Shown: positions 1-12,109 of the stretch, in pieces
Layout of the letters: the number at the start of each line of letters is the position of its first letter
Numbering within the stretch: the first letter of the stretch is position 1
From: Phellopilus nigrolimitatus
Lineage: Eukaryota; Basidiomycota; Agaricomycetes; Hymenochaetales; Hymenochaetaceae
Reading direction: 5' to 3'
Length of the DNA stretch: 64,000 bases
Assembly: GCA_021029095.1 (NCBI GenBank)
Contig: JAJOHG010000133.1
Location: 1 to 64,000 of the forward strand
The notes under the pieces: model-generated
Seen by the model: the letters and a program-made list of their open reading frames with translations, nothing else
Told to the model about the DNA's origin: nothing
Databases searched by the model: none
Position numbers and translations under genes: made by a program

Positions 1-613
1 TGGCAGGTGCCAGGCAAGCCTGAGCGAGGACCGCGGCGGATTGTGTGATGAAAGTGGTGCGAGTGTAAAGTGAACTAGTACTCTTTCGCCGCCGAAAATC
101 TCAACAGATATGGGTAACTGAATTCCCACGGGCAGCAATAAACCCCTAATCTATTTAATTTTACCTTAAGAGAGGCAGCTTTAAGGAAATAATAGAAAAC
201 ATATATAATGTCTTTCTCTCCTCTCTGCAGCACGCAGACGAGTCAGGCGTAAATAATAAGAAAATAATGTTCAACTTATTGCCAGAAAGAGCGTGGGAGC
301 TGATTTTGTCACGGTTAGGCTTTTAAGTGAGTCGATAAGGTTAAAACGTTCAAAACGTTAAATACATAAAGCAAGCGACAAAAAAGAAGCGCCGGGCCCG
401 TCGGCCTGGCGGATGGAAGACTCCGAGCCAAACTATCGGCATTTGTGTGCCTTCACCTTCTACATTTGGGGTTATGCCAAAACTGTTAACTGTCTATTAT
501 GTAAACGCCATATATCAGTCTGCGTCCCCTGCCGCCGTTCTTTTCTCTCTTCTTCGACAACGACGAGGTCGTCAGTGACAGAGCCGTCTTTGCCGCCGAT
601 ATTCAGGATAGCG
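1..613. other. 5' flank of the WOPR gene, no gene seen
   Basis: No coding region is recognisable. The stretch contains AT-rich tracts around 150-260. The open frame that runs upstream of the chosen WOPR start (from 413) does not resemble the family and is treated as leader or promoter sequence. Confidence 0.5.
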
Positions 614-2367
614 ATGCAGCACCCGACATGTATGAATATCCGCATTCGCTCGACGCGCGATGCGCACATCATCTTCCATGCCGTTTCCCTCAACGTTCTC
701 CCTATCATTTCAAGACGTCTCGATGCCGATGAACGCGCGGCTCTTCGTTCCGGCTGTGTATATGCTTGGGAGGAACGTGGACCTCACACTGAAGTGACGG
801 GACTTGGGATCGAGCGGTTCACGGAAGGCAGGAGATGGGGGCCATCGCGTGTTCGAGATGTGAGTATCCGAGTCATGCACGTTCGCCGAGATTCACGCGA
901 ATCGACTTCATGTGTGTCTTTGCAGGAGTTTCTGTTTTATTACGAGAAAAGTCCTCCTGGCCATCTCAGGGACAAAGAAAACCCCATGCTCGAAGAGCGT
1001 CTGCGCAAACACTGGGATCCTCTGGTTAAGCAGACGTATTCTGTTTGGGTTGAAGGGCCCAGAGGACGCCGGAAATGGCATCTAAGTGAGCCCCTTCCCT
1101 ACATTCGTATACTCGTTATCTGCGCAGCTTCAGCTCTGACAGGGCCATTGTACTTTACGCAGCCGCTTACTTCACGCAGGCGACTGTGGATCGCCTTCAG
1201 ACCGTCGACGACTTTCCTGAGCTGGCAAATGTCGAAGTTCCTCCCGGAAAATACATCTCAACTCGTCTTGGAAAGCCGCGTCGTCCTGAGGATGCGAGTA
1301 GCTCTACAACCAACAACGGTTACGTTAACTCGTCTGTACACGATGTTTTTCGCCCAGCAAACATGACCGCAACGCGCACATATGCGCCCTTTCCTTTACC
1401 CCTGCCGTACCAAGTGACGCCACAATCTCATCACGTCCCTCAACAACAGCAGCACGAACCTCAGCCGCATCAGCAACCTATGCCAACTGCCCAGCCTCCG
1501 AATGGGTTTGACAGTCACCACCAGCAAGCCGGCAGGTCAATGCATGCACCGAGCGAGCCTTCAAGGCATTACTACGGTGCGACTCCTGCGCACCACCCGC
1601 GATATCCCGACAATCCGCTGACCTTGCCCCCGATCCATGCGCTTGCGTCGGTTCCAGGTGCACCCTCAGCTGACAGACACTTTGCCGAGCAGCCTCATTC
1701 GCATCCACTTGCATATACTCTACGACCTGAGCACCCAAGCCAATCTTATTATATGGGCTATCCGCTTCCGCCTCCTGAGCACCATCGTGCTGTTATGCAG
1801 TTACCGACTCCGACTTCATCAAGCTCGCAGTATTCCAGTCCGACATATTCACCGCACGAGCATCCTAATAACTTCGCTTCCTACGATGGACCTCGATCCA
1901 TGTCATATTCCTCATCTAATACGAGCGGGTCCGTGCCACCACTACAGTCCTACCATGATTCGATCGCCCAACCTTACTCAAATCCGCCCTATTACACTCA
2001 AAATAGGCGGCCACCGCCACTCACGATTCCTTCGCAGCTACGAACAATTCCACCCTCGCCGTCTGATCCCAGGTCGCCCGGAGAAGCGTCCGGATCCTCT
2101 CCATATCGCCCAACCCTGACCCTACCTCCCCATCTGGCGAACCGCCTGTCTCCACCGATCTCCGATGCTCGTGACGAGCATGAGGATGACTTTTCGCCGC
2201 CGCCGTCTCCACGTAGCGCAGTGTCTTCGACAAGCGTTCCCGGGGGAAAGCAGCTCAACCTTGCGCCATTGCGGACGCTCGTGCGCGCACAGGCGCACCC
2301 CTATCGTCGCGACAAGTTCGACGACAAAGCATTGATGGCATTTTCCGGGCGCAAAATTTCAGAGTGA
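614..2367 (+). CDS. Gti1/Pac2 family (WOPR domain) transcription regulator
   Basis: Three exons, 614-859, 926-1085 and 1163-2367, give 536 aa. The first ~180 residues form a WOPR DNA-binding domain: the visible core includes STRDAHIIFHAV, an acidic/arginine box RRLDADERAALRSG, the WEERG segment, and the family signature GIERFTEGRRWGPSRVRD, followed by LVKQTYSV and KWHLTAYFTQATVDRL split across intron 2. Both introns fall inside the domain and have consensus ends. The C-terminal two thirds are disordered, rich in Pro, His, Gln and Ser, as is usual for these regulators. In other fungi the family controls morphology, gluconate uptake or sporulation; its role here is not visible. The start at 614 was chosen because the family begins within a few residues of this Met; upstream in-frame sequence is not conserved. 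It has no operon-like neighbours. Confidence 0.9.
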
Positions 2368-5300
2368 CCCTCGCGAACTCCAGAAATGGCGGGGTTGGAG
2401 ATTCGTGCCGAAGTAACCGGCACGGATTGAATGGGTATCGCTTTTTGATCCACTTCGGGTTCAATTCTATGGCGGCATTGGATCGCGTTTTTCCTTTTGC
2501 TTCCGCGGTCCCATCTTGCGTACTCTGGTGAGACGCCTTTTCCTATTTCAAGTGTCGTGTATTTCTTCACCCCTTCTTTCGCAACAATGCTATTACTGGC
2601 CGGTCGATTCGAGTCTCCTTCTGTTCAATTCTTTCTTTGTCTTCGCTTTCCCCCGCTCGAACATTTTACTGTATCCTTTTAAGCATGTCTTCTCATTCCC
2701 ATACCATCTGTATCTTTCGACCGCACACTCCCATAATCATTCCTTTTTAGGTGCCGCTCGACTATACTTTAATTTCCCTTTCCGCGAATTTTCGTCTCTT
2801 CTGCTTCTATTCTTCCTTGCCGTGACTCCCCTTCACATACGCTTGCCGGATAAAAACTTATAACCGGGGTGGAAGTACTCGCGTGCACGCGTCGACAGTC
2901 CATGCGTATTTGAGCTCTGAACTTTGGATAGAGCCGAGCAACATCGGCGTGTTCTCTATTTGAGATTCTGAGTTGCGAGTTCCCGCCCTTCCGAATACTG
3001 AAATTGGGTTGCAGTTAATCCATAAAATAATGCGACCTTGACCGCTTGCTTTCTCCTTTCTCCTGCTGCTTTGCCGTTGGTCTCCTCTTTTTTGTGTAAA
3101 TACATTCCTTCGAGTTCATTTGGCTCCCCTTCCTTTGTTCTCCACTTGTGCCAGGGTTTTCAGTATTTAATTCAATACCTACTGACGAACTCTCCTTCTG
3201 ATGCTTGTGTTGTATGCGTAGGAAACTTAAGGGGAAGGCCGGCATGCAATTGCAAAATGTTGGACAAACGGTGTCGTCTGAGAAGCGTTGATGCTACTTT
3301 GTCGGCAGATGCCGATGAAGTAAGTGCTCCGTGAAGGTTCTAGGTCCTCACGTTCTCATCTGTGATTCTTCTCGCCCCCGCTCACGACTTCCTCTTGGTT
3401 TCTACACATGTTACTTATCATGTTGTGTTAGCGGTTGAAGTGATACCGCTACCTGCCTCATGCCAGGGTCCGCCAATCCCAGACAAAGAGCACTGCTCCG
3501 CCTTCCGTAGGCTTTGCACATGTCTTCTAAGTAATCCAACGTGAAGCAGAAATGCACAAGATCACGACAATATATCAATCTTCAGGCTCGCGAGTTTGCG
3601 AACCTAAATCCGATCGCCGTGTTTACGGGAGGATTGGGCATACAACGGTATATGGATGGTACCGAGTGTACTATCGAGTTTTGGAAGCTTTACTTCCCTC
3701 ACCGAGTTTTTCATGTATGCTCAAGCTCGCGAGGCTCCCGCACTCCCGCATGGAACTGGAAACTGCCGTGAATGTATGGCATTAAACTTAATCAAGGCAG
3801 AATGGTATCCGGGTTTCAGCGTATTTCAAGGCACATTGAGGGAAACAAAGATAGGGAAGTACTGTATTTGAATTGGCAATACAAACTAGGTATGGATAAC
3901 TTCACGCGATGCGCTTAGCTCTCTGTGGTTGATCGTGAGCAACGGTCGAACAGATCCGAATACCTTGTGCGTCGATTTATCGACGGTGCTTCAAGTTTGC
4001 AAATGCGCGAAGCTTCTTTCAACTAACTTCCAACCAGGAAGAAACATAGCAAAGGGTAGGATTTGATAATAAACATAGGGACCCAATCAACCCCTTCACT
4101 TAAGCTCTACCCTACGCTGCATTCTTCCTCTTTCTCCGCCGGGCTTAAGACACGAGCCGTGCCAAGCCCTTCAGATCAACTACGACGATGGTGTAAAATA
4201 CGTTGGTGCTCCAGTAAACATCTGACTATCATTGTCTCTCAGGCGAAGAAAGATTGTCCCTCCATGGCCGCTGTGTAAAAAGGGGCAAGGACAGCTGTCA
4301 TGGATTTGTCACGTAATCTATAAACGGGGTTAACATACCAGGGATCGATAAATGAGCGACCATACAGGATAAGGGTGCTTTGAAAATACACTGATATGAA
4401 CGCCGCATTTTCGGGCTATTCCTCCGTCCTCTTCGAAGAGCATACTATCCGGAACTGGTTGAAGTTCCTGTCTGCAGCATGCGGATGGTCGATGTCTAGA
4501 GCCTTTGCGCTTCAGAGTTTCATCTAGTAATGGCTAAGCGCCAAATCTAACCAGAGCACGACCGACAGAAGCCAAAATGTGAAAGCTGCGACTTAGCCGG
4601 GCCTCTATCAGACGAAAGTCCAGGCTTTGGAACCGAAACTCCGCCCAGAGTGTGAGAGCGACAATTTCGAAATGTTGACAGATGACTTTGAAGGTACGAG
4701 CGGCTTAAAATTTAACCCGCTGGTTTCTTTTTCAGTGTCTAATGTTAAGGCTGACCTGATTTTCCTCCTAAATTTTGTCTGGCGAAATCCAGATAGCAGT
4801 ATCCAGTGCTCGCGTATTTTCTTGTCCGTCATTTTAGGAGAGCGTCGATTGATACACGGGTCCGATTTAAGTCCCGCCGTCGATAAACCGGTTTGGAAAA
4901 TTGCGAGTCCTGAGACCCAAACACAGACTTAGAGCTAAGCCAACGCCAATCGTATAAGACCTCGAAGGGCTCTGTGATTGAGGATGTTCCAGCTGACTCT
5001 TGAACGTCTTGAGAAATATGCTCGCACTGAATACTCCTGAAGGCAGGGCATAGCAAGAGTGGCCCATGGTTTCGAGCTCGAGCCTAAACTGTCACTAAGA
5101 GTATTACGAAGCACAATCGCCCTCGCACTTCTTGAGCCTAAAATTTCAGCATCATCTTTCCCGCCATAAAGTGCTTTGATGAGGCTGGGCCGATGGTCGT
5201 AGGTAGAGCGAATAAGCAAAGGAGGCAATTTGGGATAGATAAGCTAATCCTTCTCAATGTCACTTAACGTCGTCTAAGATGATGCTGTAGGAGTATACGA

Positions 5301-8273
5301 GCATGAGCGCAAGGAACAGCAGAGGTGCCGTCCAAACAACAATGAAAATAGAAAGCGGGGGCAAGATTTTGGCGTAAGAAAGGCATTCTGATAGATCACA
5401 AACACAGAACGAGGAAATACTGCTCACGCGCAGTTTAGGAGTCGGAAGAATCTCAAACGCTCCGGCCCTCTCGAGTATCGCCGCTGCAGAAACAGTACAG
5501 AAAAAGTTTTCCAGGGTTGAAGACCAGCTTCTGCTATCATTGAAATTTTACCGAATCCAGATTTACGGTGCTCATCAACGTCTTGAGCCAGCAATAGTAG
5601 GTGCTCGCTGGACTTGGAGATCTAGAGAGTAAGTTCACAGGAACAAATGCTCGCTTCTTGAGTACAAATGAAGTGCAGAAGTACTTCACCGGGAATGGCC
5701 GAAGAGCTTGTATTTCGTCTAAAACCGGCTGTCTTTGCTACTTGTCTATAGGATTTAGTTTTTAGTCACCCCGCAATTATTTATCGCGCTCGCCCACCTC
5801 TTTTACTGAATGCAGTGCACGCCGATAGCGAGTGTCGGGACGCAAGTACCGCTACCAGCGAGAGACGGGACGATTCTTTTGATCTGCGGCAGGAATTGCT
5901 CAATACGAGGGTTCATTGATTGGGTATTTGCGAAGAACGGATTGCGCGATACAACACAGTTCGAGGTTTAACCGGACATTTCGCGATCCTACGCGTTTCG
6001 TCCAAGACCGCGCAAATGGACAACTACAGATAAGACGGTGCCTTGCTTCTCCCCGTATCCGGAAGTTTTTTTGTTGAAAATACATGACAGCACAGTTGAT
6101 AATCCTTTTCTCCAGGACAAGCTGGTTACTCAGTCCAGTTCACATGCCATGCTGCTCTCAGTGGACGATAACCTCCGAACAGGCGGCACAATCATGCTCT
6201 CTAATCCTGCTCGCCATGCGTTTGGATGCCAGCAGTGTCGCAATTTCGTCGTACCGCCTGTATTCATACCAATGCGAAACAGTCATCTCGTCGTAGTGGA
6301 CGTACGATTTCAATTTGTGGCAGAAAATGACTCATTATCCCTCCTAACTTGGTCGCTAGTCCGTCCTATTTTGCCATCTGGCGCATCCAGAACGCAGACA
6401 TGTATATTCTGTGGCATCTTTAGAGTATGTTCTCAGCAGCTAACTTAGCGACCAAACTAGCCGTTTTGGGACGTTCGATTCTTCTACGTACTTAGAACCT
6501 CAAGCCTGGCTCCTGGATCCAGCCTGAGAAAATTATAACAAGTACGTCTTGTCCCATGATTGTAAAAATACTTGTTTTACAAGTTCCTCGAACATCTTTT
6601 ACGTGCGGCTATGGTTATCGGTCTTGGGGTACTGATTGACTCAATTGTGTATCTCGAAGGACGGTTCTGACCCTCTAAAGGACTCAACAGCACGAACTAA
6701 CTCGGCGGTGAGATGGCATACTCTTGCTGACTTGTTGCGATGGTTTTCTGGGACTACTCTACTTGCTCTGAGTCACTCCACTGATACCGTTATAGTCGTG
6801 GAGCTGTACACAGTAACTTCGTTAAAGAAAGGCGCTTACAGATCAGGAGCCGGTACGTTATTAATTATTCGTTTCTTGTTTCGGTCGATGCGTGTCTCCC
6901 GCGAGGCTTTCAAGGTCCAAGACCAGGCCATCTAATCTTTCTACAGAAGGACACCAATGCGAGTGACAATCTGACAGACTGTCTCAGAGCATAGATATCA
7001 CCCAATACTCAAATTCGCCTCTTATTCCTCAAGAAAAGGCTGAAGGTATGGCCTAGTGTACATCTATGTACATAAACGACATTTGCTCTATTTATCCCTC
7101 ACACTGATAAATACCTCTTCATTAGCGTTCGTTGATCCGGCAGACCAGATAGACTTCCGCCGGACTTGTCAAAAACTTTCCTTATCCTAGAAGCTCTCTC
7201 TGGTTTTGGAGTCTGGACTCTATTCTGTGATTAGGCTTGCGCTTCTTGTGAACATCATAACTGCGTCGTTGAAGTTCTTCCCCTTTCACTACTAGCCATC
7301 TATGGGATCCTGGATGCTTTCAGCTCTCCGCATTTCGTTCCAAAATCCCGAAGCCTGGTTCTTGGGTCGCCCCTGTGAACGAGAAATTCGGGGTAACGAG
7401 TGCATTCTGACAAATCAACGCAGGTCCGAGAATGCGCGTTAGAAGGTCTTCTATCCTTAATTTCGGACCCTCGGAGTCCGCGAAGCACAATCAGCGTCAA
7501 CAACAATCAGTATAGCGGGGTATTTGAAGTATTTCGTCTACGTCTTTCAGACCCGCAATGTTGGATCAATCAGCCATCGAAAACTCAAACGCCCGGTACT
7601 TTGTTGGACCCGTGACTCGGAACTTTCTGACATCGAATCTCGCACTCGTATACCACGATGTCTCGCACACACTGTCGAACTGTTCATCGGAGCTACGGAC
7701 ACATAAAAACTAAGTTCCAAAATTCCTACTTGTGGCAAGATCCACGTCTTCCCACTAAATTTTGCGCGTGTCCGTCATAGAGAGTTCGTGCCTCCTGTGA
7801 GACTCTGGACCACAGTAAAAATCAGCACTATGGACAGTGCAAAGTGATACGTCTCAATGCGCCTTAGCTTTGGACACCTTGCACTAGTCGCTCGCATTCG
7901 CAACGTTCCTTACGCATCTTTCGTGCTTTCTTCATCTTCTATCGATCGCGATGTTTACTGACCACTATTACTCAAATGAGAACTTAACTAATGTAGTGAG
8001 AGTCATTTGAGCTTCAATATCACCAATCCGGCACTTATTAGTCTATTATGCGGCGGGTTTTTCGCCTTGTGATTGATCATTGAAAATCTATTGGACATGA
8101 GTCGAAATTGTCAACGGAACAGAAGCTTGCGAGTGTGACATAAGTACAAATTGTAAAGATGGAGGCGCGATAGACATGCGCAAAGTGATAACTAGTTATG
8201 GGTGTCGATAAAGGAGAGAGAAAATGGTAGAGCCCGACTTTACGGCAATGCCATCCTTGAGTCATGATCAGAA
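2368..8273. other. Gene-poor stretch, about 5.9 kb
   Basis: No open frame here shows a recognised family, a convincing intron-exon series or biased codon use. The first several hundred bases (to about 3.3 kb) are pyrimidine-rich on the plus strand and could be a long 3' UTR of the WOPR gene. Around 4.6-7.7 kb the sequence is full of short open frames on both strands, which looks like decayed coding or transposon DNA, but no family could be named. No terminal repeats or tRNA were seen. Confidence 0.4.
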
Positions 8274-9506
8274 TTACCATTCAAACTCACTAAACCAGGT
8301 GGAGAGGCGAAAAAAAAGTCAGTGTCCGGGGAAGGTAGTGACGATCAAGGATCACATACCAAGTACACTTCGCGAAAAGGTAATCTCTCCCATTGACGTG
8401 AATCATCCCGTCCTTAAGAACACACTTCCATTTGTTTTTCACCCTGGCAACCTGTGAAATAAATGGAATGTGTCAGCACCTTGCGTCCAAGTTCCCGGGA
8501 CATAGAAATATAAAGATTCCGACGGTCTTCAAGAAAACTGAACAATGGAGCAGAAGACAAGAGACACTCCATTACCTTGTCGTAGGTGCAAAACACGATG
8601 TCTGTCTCGCCAAGCGTTCCTTCTTGATCCTCTTCCTCGCCGTCCGTATCCGAGTCGTCAAGATCGGAATTTATCTCCTCGGAGTCTATCACGGGCTTCG
8701 CGCCTTGCGGTGGTTGAGGTAGTGATGGGTGCGAAGCACGAGGGGCATATGACTGGCTCGGCGGAGGAGAGGACGACTCAGAAGCCGATGACGAAGGACC
8801 ATCTACCTGGGGTATGCGAGGTTGAGACGGCGCCTGTGCGGTAGCTGCAGGCGTGGGCACATGTGTGTGCTGAAGATACGACGGCCGAGATGCGCCATTT
8901 ACAGACGCAGCCACATAATGATGTTGAGCAGGGGTCGAAGTAGATGGTAGACGAGATGGACCAGGGAGAGTTGGGCCAGGTAATGTAGGAATATAGGTTG
9001 GCATATTGTTTGGCAAAGGAAATCGGTTTTCGACAGGTTCTGATTTTACTTGCGGTTGAGGGGGCGAAGCGTACTGTGGGTATGCAGCATGCACTTGAGG
9101 GAGGGAAGGGTGTGGGGCATGAGGAGGATAGTGGTGCTGATGTCCAGATTGTGATGGTGGAGCAGGCGGTTCAAACTCTGCGACGTGGGACGCAATGACC
9201 TTGTTCTCCCACCTCTGTAAACAGAGTAGCTGAGTAAGCCACCACCATCGCCGACGCACCTAGCAAAACCACCCGCAAAAGATGGCGCGTAGATGGTCTT
9301 ACAAAAAATGGCGCGACGTACGCTCTGTAGGTCTCCGAGAACATCCTCTCCGACACCGTAGTCATCGAACTCGGTCTTTATGTTGGCAATTACATCGTCG
9401 ATGATGGCCCGGTAAATCATAGGCTCAAGGAATCCAGACTCTAGCGTCACCAGCTGCACTATTCCACAGAGAACAGTGTTCAGCTTACCACTATTTTATT
9501 CGACAT
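8274..9506 (-). CDS. TOA1: Transcription initiation factor IIA large subunit
   Basis: Five exons on the minus strand (9489-9506, 9322-9423, 8576-9214, 8360-8451, 8274-8289) encode 288 aa. TFIIA binds TBP on TATA DNA and stabilises the pre-initiation complex in the nucleus. The N-terminal four-helix-bundle half is seen as MIYRAIIDDVIANIKTEF and the KWENK-like segment RWENKVIASHVAEF. A Pro/Gln/Ser-rich linker follows, then an acidic stretch (DSEEINSDLDDSDTDGEEEDQ) and the C-terminal beta-barrel half, VKNKWKCVLKDGMIHVNG..DYLFAK, ending in EFEW. Length and order match the family. The residue before EFEW reads Cys where most relatives have Gly, if the last splice is correct. The start codon lies in an 18-nt first exon. 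It is divergently transcribed from the cysteine synthase-like gene. Confidence 0.93.
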
Positions 9507-9717
9507 CGTGCTCAACTTCGACAACAGCGACGGCGACGTGCGGCGGGGGCGCTGATGGTGGGCGGTTGCAAAGACGTGGCCTTTTATACTTCATTAATCG
9601 GGAGGTGTAAGCCTGATTGAGTCCGCATTAGGCAATATATATTTCCACGCACAGACCCGGCGCCACTCAGCTGAGAAACCACTCTGAACATTCCTTGTTC
9701 AAATCCTAGTAGCTGCT
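9507..9717. promoter_or_regulatory. Divergent promoter between TOA1 and MCY1-like gene
   Basis: Only 211 bp separate the two start codons, so both genes must share this control region. It holds an AT-rich TATA-like run near 9634 (atatatatt) and a TTTTATA run near 9582. No transcription start can be fixed from sequence alone. Confidence 0.5.
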
Positions 9718-12012
9718 ATGGGCTGGTTGGGCAACCTTCAAGATTTGACCGGGTCTCGACAAATCATCTTCGGTTTGATCATCGGTGTCTCTTTGTCCTT
9801 CAGCTCGGCAAGCCTTCTGCAATTGTACAGAAACCGGAAACGGGACGAAGACTTTTCGAATATCTCTCAAAGACCAATCGAGCTACGGAGTGACGAAATA
9901 GTCAATGGAGTACCTGGCCTCATAGGTAACTTTTGCAGATTTGGATTTTTTCAGACTGCTCCTGACGTATATCAGGGAACACACCTCTTGTCCGAATAAA
10001 TTCGTTAAGCAATGCCTTAGGCGTGGAAATCCTCGGAAAGGCAGAGGTATATATGCATCATGAACTCGATGCCTTCGATGTAAAGAATTAAATCCTATAA
10101 ATCCAGTTCGTCAACCCGGGAGGCAGTGTAAAGGACCGCGTTGCTGTCAGAAGTAAAACACATCTCTTAGGGAACGAATGAAGTCTCATTTTCTTTAGTG
10201 ATTGACGACGCCGAAAGTCAGGGACTGCTTCATCCTCATACGGGATCTCGTATATTCGAGGGTACTGTCGGGTCTACTGGGATTTCAATAGCAACGATAG
10301 CTCGAGCACGGTATTCCTCTGTGTGATTGCCTGTCCTAAAGAGAATTCTGACGCAATTATTTCCCATTCTTATATCAGTGGATATGAAACAAGTGACTTT
10401 TTTTCATAATCAACTCATCAGAAAACCGTACTAATCCTGTGAACAGCCATCATCATGCCCGACGATGTTGCTGATGAAAAAGCGAAGGCACTCCTAGCCC
10501 TCGGTGCTCAAATCGAAAAAGTCAGGCCGGCTAGTATCGTCGACAAGAAACAGGTTAGAGGAATGACTATTATCAGCAGAAAAGTGGTCTGAACAAGTTT
10601 CTTCCACTAACCAAATAGTTTGTCGTAGGCTAATTTTCATTACGTGGTTCAAGAGTCTCTTCTCAATGGAGCCAGTAGAACCTAGCAAAACAGTACGCCC
10701 TGGAATATGGGCGGTCTGATGTCGTGCTTTCTCTTGAGGCATCTACTGCAACTGTCGACAGTTCGCTTTCCAGCTCATCGGCGATCGTTGTTCGATCGGC
10801 CGCAACAGAAGCGGAGGTGATGGGAAGGGATGCGTCCCCGAATGACGAACTGCAGACAAAGCCAAGAGGCTTCTTCGCGGACCAGTTTGAGGTTTGACAT
10901 CTCCCATGTGATCCGAAAGAGTGAAAATGGTTTGATAATGTAAACAGAACAGAAGCAACTTCCAAGCTCATTATGATGGAACTGGACCCGAAATATGGAG
11001 ACAGACAAATGGGAAAGTTAATGCCTTTGTCTCTGGAGCAGGTATGGTGTCCTTTATCTACTTTTCTTTTCTTTCGAACGTTGTTTATTATGGTTCGAGC
11101 TAGGTACGGGAGGTACTATCGCTGGAATAGGCAAATTTTTGAAAGACATGGACGAAAACGTTCTCGTTGCAATGAGCGATCCAGAGGGATCGGGACTGTA
11201 CAACAAGGTCGGTTAGTTTTCTCCATCCTCAGATCATGCGTATTCAGATGCCGATGTGTATTAGATCAAATATGGCGTCATGTACGATAACAAAGAGAAA
11301 GAAGGGACGAAGCGCCGACACCAGGTCGACACTGTCGTCGAAGGGATGTCAGTATGCACTCTCGTCTATATCGTCTCTTTAGCTTTACATTTCGACTGAT
11401 TTTACCTACTTTATCCAGCGGCATCAACCGCCTCACAGCGAACTTTGAACTCGCGCTCCCAATCATCGACGAGGCGTTCCGGTCAGCTTTCCCTTCCTTG
11501 AATATATGATGCACGGGCTGATCCAGGCGCGAAATGCTACTTGTTTCGTTTTCCAGAATTACCGACGTCGAAGCGGTCAGCATGTCCCGTTACCTTGTGC
11601 TCAACGATGGGTTATTCCTGGGCTCCAGCAGCGCGTGCAATCTTTTAGCATGCGTTAAACTCGCGAAGAAGATGGGCTGGTGTAGCGGCGAGAAGATCGT
11701 GACCATCTTGTGGGTTTGCAATGCTCGTTCTTATTGAGCGTTCTTGCGTCTGACATTCAATGCCACATGAAGATGTGATTCGGGTAATCGACACTATTCG
11801 AAGGTAAGTAATGCGACTTCACCGAGTAGTAGAGGATAGTGAAAAGCTGACAATGAAATTTGTGATTTAATGACAACAGTTCTGGTATGTAAAACAAAAT
11901 CTCGGAACCATTGATACATCCTGATATTACGCCCCGTAGGAACGATGACTATCTTCACAAAGCAGGTATTCCAATTGACACGACAATAGTACAAGATGTG
12001 TTGAGAGCGTAG
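9718..12012 (+). CDS. MCY1: Membrane-anchored cysteine synthase-like PLP enzyme
   Basis: Sixteen exons encode 460 aa: 9718-9925, 9976-10046, 10107-10152, 10199-10310, 10379-10392, 10447-10553, 10619-10624, 10679-10891, 10948-11041, 11104-11207, 11265-11347, 11419-11481, 11557-11709, 11773-11803, 11880-11884, 11940-12012. All phases agree. A hydrophobic segment at about residues 15-35 precedes the fold-type II PLP domain, matching yeast Mcy1 (mitochondrial outer membrane) and related fungal cysteine synthases. Visible motifs are GNTPLVRI, the PLP-lysine motif PGGSVKDR, the substrate loop GTVGSTGISIA and the PLP-phosphate loop GAGTGGTIAG. A serine-rich insertion (exon 8) sits between the two lobes. 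Two exons are only 6 and 5 nt long, yet both are needed to restore conserved residues (FV before NLA; FW before NDDYL). The stop lies 97 bp from the convergent ADA2 stop. Activity in yeast relatives is unsettled. Confidence 0.9.
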
Positions 12013-12109
12013 CACGGTATAATAATAACAGTTAACAGTACACGGGAAAAGCCATTAGCCATTAATCAGTAAGCGGTACTCTAGAGGGAACGTTCTTTGC
12101 CGTAAAACC

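Noticed and set aside
9690..9715. GTTCAAATCC resembling a tRNA B box
   Set aside because: No A box at the right distance and no cloverleaf could be drawn; it sits in the MCY1 leader.
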